Origin: Bacillota bacterium
Lineage (GTDB): Bacteria > Bacillota_A > Clostridia > Clostridiales > Clostridiaceae
Assembly: GCA_021837545.1 (NCBI GenBank)
Contig: JAKBFR010000012.1
Span: forward strand, 1-35,994
Reading direction: 5' to 3'
Length of the DNA: 35,994 bases
Shown here: positions 17,687 through 24,993 of the stretch, piece by piece
Position numbering within the stretch: position 1 is the stretch's first letter
How the letters are laid out: the number at the start of each line of letters is the position of its first letter
The notes under the pieces: model-generated
The model's input: only the letters and a program-made list of their open reading frames with translations
What the model was told of the DNA's origin: nothing
Database searches by the model: none
Made by a program: the position numbers and the translations under genes

Positions 17687-18244
17687 ATGGAAATTAAATT
17701 ACATACACCACTTACAGAAGATAAAATATTAAATTTAAAAGCGGGGGATAGTGTTTTATTAAGTGGAGTCATTTATTCTGCGAGGGATGCTGCTCATAAA
17801 AGATTGATAGATTTGCTACAAGAAGGAAAAGAACTGCCTTTAAATATAAAGGATGAAATAATATATTATGTTGGGCCATCTCCAGCAAAACCAGGGAATG
17901 TAACAGGCTCAGCGGGACCTACAACAAGCTATAGAATGGATGAGTATGCTCCAGCATTAATGGAGCTTGGTTTAAAAGGGATGATAGGCAAGGGTGAGAG
18001 GAATAAAGAAGTAATTGATGCAATTAAGAGCAATAAAGCAGTCTATTTTGGTGCTATTGGAGGTGCGGCTGCATTAATAGGAAAAAGTATTGTTAAATCT
18101 GAAATAATTGCATATGAAGATTTAGGTGCTGAAGCCATAAGAAAAATGGAAGTTAAAGATATGCCATTAGTTGTTATTATAGATGCGCAAGGAAATAATC
18201 TTTATGAAATTGGACAACAAGAATATTTAAATTCAGTTAGATAG
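17687..18244 (+). CDS. fumB: Fumarate hydratase class I, beta subunit
   Basis: The C-terminal-type subunit of class I fumarase, completing the active site with the iron-sulfur alpha subunit. It has 185 residues starting MEIKLHTPLTEDKILNLKAGD, with SGVIYSARDAAHKR, YYVGPSPAKPGNVTGSAGPTTSYRMD and KAVYFGAIGGAAAL, all typical of the family. TTGGAGGAA lies upstream of ATG 17687. L-tartrate dehydratase beta (TtdB) is the alternative assignment. It is followed 44 bases later by a TPR protein gene. Confidence 0.9.
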   Translation: MEIKLHTPLTEDKILNLKAGDSVLLSGVIYSARDAAHKRLIDLLQEGKELPLNIKDEIIYYVGPSPAKPGNVTGSAGPTTSYRMDEYAPALMELGLKGMIGKGERNKEVIDAIKSNKAVYFGAIGGAAALIGKSIVKSEIIAYEDLGAEAIRKMEVKDMPLVVIIDAQGNNLYEIGQQEYLNSVR

Positions 18245-18288
18245 AATATTTAAGCATCAAAGTTGTATTAAGTAACAAGGAGAAATAT

Positions 18289-19071
18289 ATGAGTAGAATT
18301 AAATTGCCAGGAAAAGAAAATAATAAGAAGATACTATTAATCGTTCTAGTTATAGCAGCAATAGGAATATTATCTTATGAGGGTTGGAGAAATATAAATA
18401 ATAAAAATATCAAAAATGAAAATAACGCACAAAAAGAAATAGCAAAACCTATAAATGCAGAAGAATCATATATTAACAATACAATTAATACAGATGTAGA
18501 AGAATCCGATAGTGATAATTTTAAAATAAATAATAATAATAACGAGAAGATTAAAAGAAATGAAAAAGAAAAGAGTTATACAGCTAGAGAAAATGAGTTA
18601 TATAATGAAGCATATGGATTGTTTTTTTTACATGAATATGATAATGCAATTAGCAAAGCGGGTGCACTTATAAGTGAGTTCCCAAGCAATGCTATGGGCT
18701 ATAACATAAGAGGTATTGCGAAGTCTTACAATGGAGATTATGATGGTGGCATGAAGGATATAGACACCGCATTAAATATTGATAAAAATTATGGTTATGC
18801 AAGATTTAACAAAGCACTTACATATGAATTATATGAAAATATGGATGCGGCATTAGAATGGTATAATAAAGCTTTAGAGGTTGAAGATTATGTATGGAGC
18901 TATTATGGTATAGCATCTATTTATGGAAGAAGAGGGGATGTAGCCAATACAATGACATACTTAAACAAGGCAATAAAAATAGATTTAGGTGTTAAAGAAG
19001 TGGCAAAGAAAGAACATGATTTTGATCCAGTTAAGAATTCAGAAGAATTTAAAATGGCAATATATAATTAA
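18289..19071 (+). CDS. Membrane-anchored TPR-repeat protein
   Basis: A 260-residue protein with a single N-terminal membrane segment (about 14-33, KILLIVLVIAAIGILSY), a long asparagine- and glutamate-rich linker to about residue 95, and two to three tetratricopeptide repeats from about 100 to 230 (for example YNIRGIAKSYNGDYDGGMKDI and YARFNKALTYELYENMDAALEWY). The TPRs would face outside the cell. TPRs bind protein partners; the partner is unknown. It is 44 bases after fumB and 53 before a response regulator, so it could be co-transcribed with the two-component pair. CAAGGAGA precedes ATG 18289. Confidence 0.8.
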   Translation: MSRIKLPGKENNKKILLIVLVIAAIGILSYEGWRNINNKNIKNENNAQKEIAKPINAEESYINNTINTDVEESDSDNFKINNNNNEKIKRNEKEKSYTARENELYNEAYGLFFLHEYDNAISKAGALISEFPSNAMGYNIRGIAKSYNGDYDGGMKDIDTALNIDKNYGYARFNKALTYELYENMDAALEWYNKALEVEDYVWSYYGIASIYGRRGDVANTMTYLNKAIKIDLGVKEVAKKEHDFDPVKNSEEFKMAIYN

Positions 19072-19124
19072 GTTCAAGAAGTTTAATATTATACTATAAA
19101 AAGTGAAATCTAGGAGGACGTAGT

Positions 19125-19817
19125 ATGTTCAATGTATTAGTAGCTGATGACGAAAAGGAAATAAGAGATGCAATTGAAATATATTTAAGAGGAGAAAATT
19201 TAAAAGTATTTAAGGCGGAAGATGGACTAGAAGCTCTAGATATTCTTGAAAATGAAAAGATACATTTAATTATATTAGATATAATGATGCCAAGACTTGA
19301 TGGAATAAGGACTTGTTTAAAAATTAGAGAAAAGCAAAATTTGCCTATAATAATGCTATCAGCAAAAGGTGAAGACTCAGATAAGATATTAGGATTAAAT
19401 GTAGGCGCAGATGATTATATAACTAAGCCATTCAATCATTTAGAATTAGTTGCAAGAGTTAAATCACAATTAAGAAGATATGAAAAACCATTAAGTGTTG
19501 AAGAAGGTAAAGATATAATTAAAGTTAAGGATTTGGTTATAGATACTATTGCTAAAAAAATCACGTTAAGAGGAGAAGAGGTTAAAGTAACAGCTACAGA
19601 ATATAAAATACTGTATTTATTAGCTTCAAATTCAGGAAAAGTATTTTCTATAAAAGAAATATATGAGAATGTATGGGAAGAGATGTTTTATAAGAGTGAA
19701 AATACTGTGACTGTACATATTAGAAGGATAAGAGAAAAGATAGAAATAAACACAAAAGAGCCTGAATATATTAAGGTGGTGTGGGGAATTGGATATAAGA
19801 TTGAAAAGGAAGATTAA
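19125..19817 (+). CDS. OmpR/PhoB-family response regulator
   Basis: A 230-residue DNA-binding response regulator. The receiver domain (about 1-118) has acidic residues D8, D9, the phosphorylated D52 (LIILDIMMPRLDG), a Ser/Thr switch near 79 and K101 (TKPF). The C-terminal winged helix (about 130-228) has VTATEYKILYLLASNSGKV and a recognition helix around TVTVHIRRIREKIE. It partners the overlapping sensor kinase. Target genes cannot be told from the sequence; the adjacent TPR gene or its own operon are candidates. TAGGAGGA precedes ATG 19125. Confidence 0.92.
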   Translation: MFNVLVADDEKEIRDAIEIYLRGENLKVFKAEDGLEALDILENEKIHLIILDIMMPRLDGIRTCLKIREKQNLPIIMLSAKGEDSDKILGLNVGADDYITKPFNHLELVARVKSQLRRYEKPLSVEEGKDIIKVKDLVIDTIAKKITLRGEEVKVTATEYKILYLLASNSGKVFSIKEIYENVWEEMFYKSENTVTVHIRRIREKIEINTKEPEYIKVVWGIGYKIEKED

Positions 19818-21144
19818 AATATATTTTAGTAGCATCTACTTAATTGATATAGTAGTAATAGCTTTAATAACATTGATTTTACTTTCAACTTTAGGAGATT
19901 ATATACAGATAAATAAAATACAACATGATTTAGCAGCAAATAATATTGAAAATAATGCATTAGAATTACTATTATTATGTACTATATATATAGGTTTTAT
20001 TATAAAAGTTATTCTTGTAATAAAAAGAAATCCTAAATCACCTAAAATTCAATCTAATCTAATTAATAATATAGTTTTTGTATTAAAGAATGGATTTCAT
20101 TATAAAGAAACAAGAAACACATTATTAATATCCATAGCATTAGTAATTATAATATTAATTACATATTTGTATTTTCTTGCAACGGGTGGATATGAAAATA
20201 ATATATTTGTTAGATTTTTTCAGACGTATCCATTTAAAGGAAGTGTATTCATTATTATAATTTTATTTTTAACTTTGATGTATGCATTAAAAAAAACTTT
20301 GGATATAATTGTTGTAAATGATGAACTTAGAAAAGTTAATGAGGGTAATTTACAAGAGGATATTAAGCTTGATGGTTCTCTAGCAATAAAAGAATTAGCT
20401 AAAAATATTAATTTAATAAAAGCTAGATATAAAGAGATTTTAGAAAATGGTATGCATAACGAGAAATTAAAAACTGAATTAATATCAAATGTATCTCATG
20501 ACTTAAAAACACCATTAACTTCAATAATAAATTATGTAAATATATTAAAAAATAAAGATATAACAGAGGAAGAAAAAGCAGAATATCTATTAATATTAGA
20601 AAAAAAATCTTTAAAATTAAAAGTTTTAATTGAAGATTTGTTTGAAATGTCAAAGATAAATAGTGGTAAGATTAAATTAAACAGAGATTTAATTGATATA
20701 TTATCCTTAATACACCAGGGCCTAGGCGAGTATAGCACGTTATATGAGGAAAAAAATATTTCTTTTAAAGTTACAACTGAAGAAGATGCAATATATATGG
20801 AACTTGATGGAAAGCTTATGTCTAGAGCATTAGAAAACGTAATAATTAATGCTTTAAAATACTCATTAAATAACACTCGAGTTTATATTAATATTAAACT
20901 AGAAGATGATTATGTCAAAATTGGAGTAAAGAATATTGCAAATTATGAAATGGACTTTAATGAAGAAGAAATGTTTGAAAGATTTGCAAGAGGTGATAAA
21001 TCTAGAAATTCAAAAGTTGAAGGTTCAGGATTAGGTCTTGCTATAACCAAAAGTATAGTTGAACTTCATGGTGGAGAGGTTAGAATAAAAAAAGAAGGTG
21101 ACATGTTTAAAATTTATTTGATACTTCCTATAAATAAGGAATAA
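19789..21144 (+). CDS. Sensor histidine kinase
   Basis: A 451-residue membrane kinase. Four hydrophobic segments lie at about 15-35, 57-78, 111-133 and 151-170. A short linker leads to the dimerisation domain with phospho-acceptor H237 (SNVSHDLKTPLTS), then an ATP-binding domain with the N-box ENVIINALKYS and GSGLGLAITKSIVELHGG. The usual DxGxG box is degenerate (GVKNIANYE), as seen in a clostridial group of kinases. The small extracytoplasmic loops suggest sensing in or at the membrane. It starts inside the regulator gene (TTG 19789, AAGGTGGTG seven bases upstream); TTG 19801 is an alternative. The overlap means coupled translation. Confidence 0.9.
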   Translation: MDIRLKRKIKIYFSSIYLIDIVVIALITLILLSTLGDYIQINKIQHDLAANNIENNALELLLLCTIYIGFIIKVILVIKRNPKSPKIQSNLINNIVFVLKNGFHYKETRNTLLISIALVIIILITYLYFLATGGYENNIFVRFFQTYPFKGSVFIIIILFLTLMYALKKTLDIIVVNDELRKVNEGNLQEDIKLDGSLAIKELAKNINLIKARYKEILENGMHNEKLKTELISNVSHDLKTPLTSIINYVNILKNKDITEEEKAEYLLILEKKSLKLKVLIEDLFEMSKINSGKIKLNRDLIDILSLIHQGLGEYSTLYEEKNISFKVTTEEDAIYMELDGKLMSRALENVIINALKYSLNNTRVYINIKLEDDYVKIGVKNIANYEMDFNEEEMFERFARGDKSRNSKVEGSGLGLAITKSIVELHGGEVRIKKEGDMFKIYLILPINKE

Positions 21145-21176
21145 AACATATTAATAAATAAAAGTTATCAATTAGT

Positions 21177-21214
21177 TAGTTAATCTGTGAGAAATCGAAG
21201 ATTAACTACTTTTT
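21177..21214 (+). terminator. Terminator after the two-component operon
   Basis: A 10-bp stem, TAGTTAATCT (21177-21186) with AGATTAACTA (21199-21208), 12-base loop, then CTTTTT. It lies about 30 bases after the kinase stop and before the nrd promoter. Confidence 0.75.
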
Positions 21215-21240
21215 ATATATAAATCTATAAATTTTGGTAT

Positions 21241-21269
21241 TTTACAATTATTCTAGTAGGAATTATAAT
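21241..21269 (+). promoter_or_regulatory. Promoter of the ribonucleotide reductase operon
   Basis: TTTACA at 21241-21246, 17-base spacer, TATAAT at 21264-21269, 69 bases before the nrdA start. One mismatch from consensus at -35, perfect -10 and ideal spacing. The next base begins the NrdR-like palindrome. Confidence 0.85.
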
Positions 21270-21285
21270 ATACAATATATTGTAT
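21270..21285. promoter_or_regulatory. NrdR-box-like operator
   Basis: A perfect 16-bp palindrome, ATACAATATATTGTAT, whose ten-base core CAATATATTG fits the NrdR-box consensus (CwAtATaTwG). It begins one base after the -10 element, over the transcription start, where NrdR binding would block polymerase. NrdR boxes usually come in pairs; a degenerate half-site CAAT at 21245 in the -35 region is the only candidate partner I see. Confidence 0.75.
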
Positions 21286-21337
21286 GAAAACTTTGATGCA
21301 TATACAAAAAAACACAAGATATAGTGGGGGAGATAAG

Positions 21338-23569
21338 ATGTCGGACTGGAATCAATTATGTGAAGATGCAATTTCTAGAATTAAAGATAAAGAAGGAATT
21401 TATACTAAAGAAAGATTGTTAACTGCTTTTGACAATATTATAAGAGATGGCATGAGTAGCGGTGAAATAAGAAAATCGTTAATTCAAGTTTCATTGGAAT
21501 TAACTACAGATATGGAACCTAATTGGCAATATGCTGCGGCTAAGATATATACTTATGAGCTGTATGATAAGATTAGCAATATTAGAAACTTAAATACAAA
21601 TGAAGATTTATATAAGAATTATTATGAGTTCATTAAAGATTTAACAGAGAAACATCTTTATGGAGAATACATTTTAGAAAACTATTCCCAAAATGATATT
21701 TTAGAATTAGAAAAAGAGATAAAAGTTGAAAGAGACTTTTTATTTAATTATAGTGGAATAAATCTTTTAGCAAATAGATATTTGGTTCAAGATTATAATA
21801 GAAATCCTATAGAACTTCCACAACAAATGTTTATGGGAATAGCTATGCATCTTGCAATTCCAGAAAAAAAAGAAAATAGGGTATATTGGGCAAAGAGGTT
21901 TTATGATGTTTTAAGCTCATTAAAAGCAACTATGGCGACACCCACTATGTCTAATGCAAGAAAACCATTCTATCAATTAAGTTCATGTTTTGTGGATTCT
22001 GTAGAAGATAGTTTAGAAGGAATTTACAAATCCCTTGATAATTTTGCTAAAGTATCCAAACTTGGCGGAGGAATGGGGATTTATATGGGGAAAATTAGAG
22101 CATTAGGTTCTTCAATTAGAGGATTTAAAGGAGCATCTGGCGGAGTAATACCATGGGTCAAACTATTTAATGATACTGCAATAGCTGTAGATCAATTAGG
22201 AGTTAGAAATGGTTCTGTTGCTATATGGATTGACGCATGGCATAAGGACATTCCTGAATTTCTTCAAATAAGAACTAATAATGGAGATGATCGAAAAAAA
22301 GCCCATGATGTATTTCCAGGTCTTTGCTATCCAGATTTATTTTGGAGACTTGCAGAAAACAATATAGATGCTAATTGGTATATGATGTGTCCTCATGAAA
22401 TTAAATCTGTTAAAGGATATGCTTTAGAAGATTTTTATGGTGAAGAATGGGAAGAAAAATATTATGAATGTGTAAATGATGAAAGAATAGATAAAAGAAT
22501 AATGTCAATAAAAGATTTAGTAAGGTTAATCATAAAGAGTGCAGCTGAAACTGGAGCACCATTTGCTTTTTATAGAGACACTGCTAATAAAATGAATCCT
22601 AATAAACATAAGGGAATGATATATTCTTCAAATTTATGTAGCGAAATAATGCAAAATATGAGTCCTATGCAAATACAAAAGAGTGAAATTTTAAAAGATA
22701 AAGATAGTTATACTGTAGTTGAAAAAGTAATACCTGGAGATTTTGTTGTTTGTAATCTTTCATCAGTTGTACTTGGCAATATAGATGTAATAAATGATGA
22801 AGAAATGGAATATGTTATAGAAACTCAGATTAGAGCAATGGATAATGTTATTGATTTAAATTATTATTCTGTTCCTTTTGCAGAGATTACAAATAAGAGA
22901 TACAGAGCAATAGGACTTGGAACAAGTGGATATCATCATATGCTTGCCAATAATAAAATACATTGGACTGAAGACAAGCATAAAACTTTTGTAGATAAAA
23001 TCTACGAAAAAATTAATTATTATGCAATAAAATCTAGTATGAAAATATCAAAGGAAAAAGGAAACTATGAATTATTTAAAGATTCTGATTGGGATAATGG
23101 TAATTATTTTGAATTAAGAAATTATAAAGATAATAAATGGAATGAGCTAAGAGCTGAAGTGCATGAATTTGGAATGAGAAATGGTTATTTAATAGCAGTT
23201 GCACCAAATGGATCAACAGCAACTATTGCAGGAACTTCAGAAGGAATTGATCCTGTTATGGCCAGATTTTATTTAGATGAAAAGAAGGGAAGTATAATTC
23301 CTAAGACAGCACCAAATCTTTCGGAAGATAATTATTGGTATTATAATTCAGCATATAATATAGAGCAATCTTGGTCAGTTAAAATGAATGGAATACGTCA
23401 AAGGCATATTGATCAAGGCCAATCCTTTAATTTATATATAACAAATAATTATACTATGAGACAAATAATGAACTTATACATAGAAGCATGTAAAAGTGGC
23501 GTTAAGTCAATTTATTACGTTAGATCAAAATCACTTGAAGTGACTGAATGTGAAAATTGTTCGGCGTAA
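21338..23569 (+). CDS. nrdA: Class I ribonucleoside-diphosphate reductase, alpha subunit
   Basis: The catalytic subunit that reduces ribonucleotides to deoxyribonucleotides. It has 743 residues from ATG 21338, which follows GGGGGAG by five bases; an upstream in-frame TTG/ATG reading from 21284 would start within the operator and is rejected. Redox cysteines C217 and C472 and the thiyl-radical triad N432-C434-E436 (SSNLCSEI) are present, with a radical-relay Tyr pair near the end (IYYVRSK) and the C-terminal C738/C741 pair (CENCSA). No ATP-cone is evident at the N-terminus. It is paired with nrdB and under a putative NrdR operator. It could equally be called nrdE. Confidence 0.92.
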   Translation: MSDWNQLCEDAISRIKDKEGIYTKERLLTAFDNIIRDGMSSGEIRKSLIQVSLELTTDMEPNWQYAAAKIYTYELYDKISNIRNLNTNEDLYKNYYEFIKDLTEKHLYGEYILENYSQNDILELEKEIKVERDFLFNYSGINLLANRYLVQDYNRNPIELPQQMFMGIAMHLAIPEKKENRVYWAKRFYDVLSSLKATMATPTMSNARKPFYQLSSCFVDSVEDSLEGIYKSLDNFAKVSKLGGGMGIYMGKIRALGSSIRGFKGASGGVIPWVKLFNDTAIAVDQLGVRNGSVAIWIDAWHKDIPEFLQIRTNNGDDRKKAHDVFPGLCYPDLFWRLAENNIDANWYMMCPHEIKSVKGYALEDFYGEEWEEKYYECVNDERIDKRIMSIKDLVRLIIKSAAETGAPFAFYRDTANKMNPNKHKGMIYSSNLCSEIMQNMSPMQIQKSEILKDKDSYTVVEKVIPGDFVVCNLSSVVLGNIDVINDEEMEYVIETQIRAMDNVIDLNYYSVPFAEITNKRYRAIGLGTSGYHHMLANNKIHWTEDKHKTFVDKIYEKINYYAIKSSMKISKEKGNYELFKDSDWDNGNYFELRNYKDNKWNELRAEVHEFGMRNGYLIAVAPNGSTATIAGTSEGIDPVMARFYLDEKKGSIIPKTAPNLSEDNYWYYNSAYNIEQSWSVKMNGIRQRHIDQGQSFNLYITNNYTMRQIMNLYIEACKSGVKSIYYVRSKSLEVTECENCSA

Positions 23570-23573
23570 GTGA

Positions 23574-23694
23574 TAAGTGAGAGTCCAAATCTATGATTTG
23601 GTTACTCGAACTTAGTTAACTCGTGCATACAAGTTAACTTACTTAAAGAATGATTTGGGTGTGCTCACTTACCAAATGAGCCCATGTGAGTAAG
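23574..23694 (+). other. Structured, repeat-rich spacer between nrdA and nrdB
   Basis: About 120 bases, richer in G and C than other gaps, with multiple competing inverted repeats. CCAAATC (23585-23591) can pair with GATTTGG at 23595-23601 or with a second copy at 23652-23658. TAAGTGAG (23574-23581) pairs with CTCACTTA (23664-23671). AGTTAACT occurs at 23614-23621 and 23632-23639. ACCAAAT (23671-23677) can also pair with 23653-23658. No T-run follows, so it is not a terminator. It could be an intercistronic regulatory RNA, a processing or stability element, or a small inserted repeat. Confidence 0.6.
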
Positions 23695-23729
23695 ATTCCA
23701 ATAATGCTATAAAGAATAGGAGAATAAAA

Positions 23730-24764
23730 ATGAAGATGAATAAAAAACCTCTTTTTAATGAATTTGGAGATAGAGATATTAATAAAAAGAGAATTATAAA
23801 TGGTAATACTACAAATTTAAATGATTTTAATAATATGAAATACAGTTGGGTTTCAGATTGGTATAGACAAGGTATGAATAACTTTTGGATACCAGAAGAA
23901 GTTAACCTTTCACAGGATTTAAAGGATTATCAAAACTTATTAGATGAAGAAAGAATCGCATATGATAAGATATTATCATTTTTAATATTTTTAGACTCTA
24001 TTCAAACAGCTAATTTAAGTAATGTAAATAATTATATAACAGCAAGTGAAATTAACCTTTGTTTGACAATTCAAAGTTTTCAAGAAGCAGTGCATTCACA
24101 AAGTTATAGTTATATGCTTGATAGTATATGTTCACCTGAAAAAAGGAATGAAATACTTTATCAATGGAAAGATGATGATATACTTTTAAATAGAAATAAA
24201 TTCATAGGAGATTTATATAATGAATTTATAAATGAACCTACAGCACACAATTTATTAAAGACACTTATGGCTAACTATATTTTAGAAGGTATATATTTTT
24301 ACTCTGGATTTATGTTTTTTTATAATCTAGAGAGAAATGGTAAGATGCCAGGCTCAGCACAAGAAATCAGATATATAAATAGAGATGAAAATACTCATCT
24401 TTGGCTTTTTAGAAATATTATAAAAGAATTACAAAATGAAAATCCAGAATTATTTACACAAGAAGTAAAAAATGAATTAAGAGAAATGATGAAGAGTGGT
24501 GTAGAGCAAGAAATTTTGTGGGGACATTATGTTATAGGAGATAAGATACAGGGTATAAATAAAAAGTTAATAGAAGATTATATAAAATATTTAGGAAATA
24601 AAAGATTAAAAGAAATAAACTTGGAACCATTATTTCAAGAGTATAATGAAAATCCAGCTTCATGGGTAGATGGCTTATCCAATGCCAATTCTGTTAAGAC
24701 AGATTTTTTTGAAGCGAGGTCTACAGCTTATGCAAAGGCAACAAGTTTATTTGATGATTTATAA
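23730..24764 (+). CDS. nrdB: Class I ribonucleoside-diphosphate reductase, beta subunit
   Basis: The radical-generating subunit with a dinuclear metal site. It has 344 residues. Metal ligands by alignment to E. coli R2 are D89 (FLDSIQ), E119 and H122 (FQEAVHSQSY), E186 (ILEGIYF), E220 and H223 (DENTHLW). The stable-radical tyrosine Y126 is present, so it is a tyrosyl-radical type rather than the Phe-containing class Ic. It would take its electrons and substrate from NrdA. No nrdI flavodoxin gene is adjacent, which disfavours but does not exclude the manganese-using class Ib. AGGAG lies seven bases before ATG 23730. nrdF is the alternative symbol. Confidence 0.92.
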   Translation: MKMNKKPLFNEFGDRDINKKRIINGNTTNLNDFNNMKYSWVSDWYRQGMNNFWIPEEVNLSQDLKDYQNLLDEERIAYDKILSFLIFLDSIQTANLSNVNNYITASEINLCLTIQSFQEAVHSQSYSYMLDSICSPEKRNEILYQWKDDDILLNRNKFIGDLYNEFINEPTAHNLLKTLMANYILEGIYFYSGFMFFYNLERNGKMPGSAQEIRYINRDENTHLWLFRNIIKELQNENPELFTQEVKNELREMMKSGVEQEILWGHYVIGDKIQGINKKLIEDYIKYLGNKRLKEINLEPLFQEYNENPASWVDGLSNANSVKTDFFEARSTAYAKATSLFDDL

Positions 24765-24881
24765 ATTCCAAAAAGTTGATTTTCAGGTAAAAACAATCAA
24801 GCTAATTAAAAAAATATATGTATTTTTGTTAAAAATCAATAAAATATTTTAAAATTAAGTTAAATATTTTTTAAATTATGT

Positions 24882-24959
24882 TATAATGAAAATAATTTCA
24901 TTATAGTTAAGTTAAATTATTAACAAAGATAAATATAACAAAATAATAAATTTGTTATA
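24882..24959 (+). promoter_or_regulatory. Promoter/operator and leader hairpins upstream of ptsI
   Basis: A TATAAT at 24882-24887 (weak -35 TTAAAT at 24860-24865) forms the start of a perfect 10-bp inverted repeat, TATAATGAAA (24882-24891) with 24896-24905 over a four-base loop. A second inverted repeat, TATAACAAA (24934-24942) with 24951-24959, loop eight, follows in the leader. The first looks like an operator on the -10; the second may act in DNA or RNA. No T-run follows. Confidence 0.5.
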
Positions 24960-24993
24960 CTAAAACATTTATATTTAAGGAGGAGTTCCAATT

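Noticed and set aside
16532..18244. L-tartrate dehydratase rather than fumarase
   Set aside because: Same superfamily, but there is no tartrate transporter or regulator nearby, and fumarase is the more common function of this two-gene pair in anaerobes. Not excluded.
20532..20876. 114-codon reverse-strand frame inside the histidine kinase gene
   Set aside because: Complement of a clearly coding region with conserved kinase motifs; composition is that of an antisense shadow.
24670..24852. 60-codon forward frame overlapping the end of nrdB
   Set aside because: Starts inside nrdB in another frame without a ribosome-binding site, and the extension beyond nrdB is low-complexity lysine/isoleucine coding typical of AT-rich spacer.
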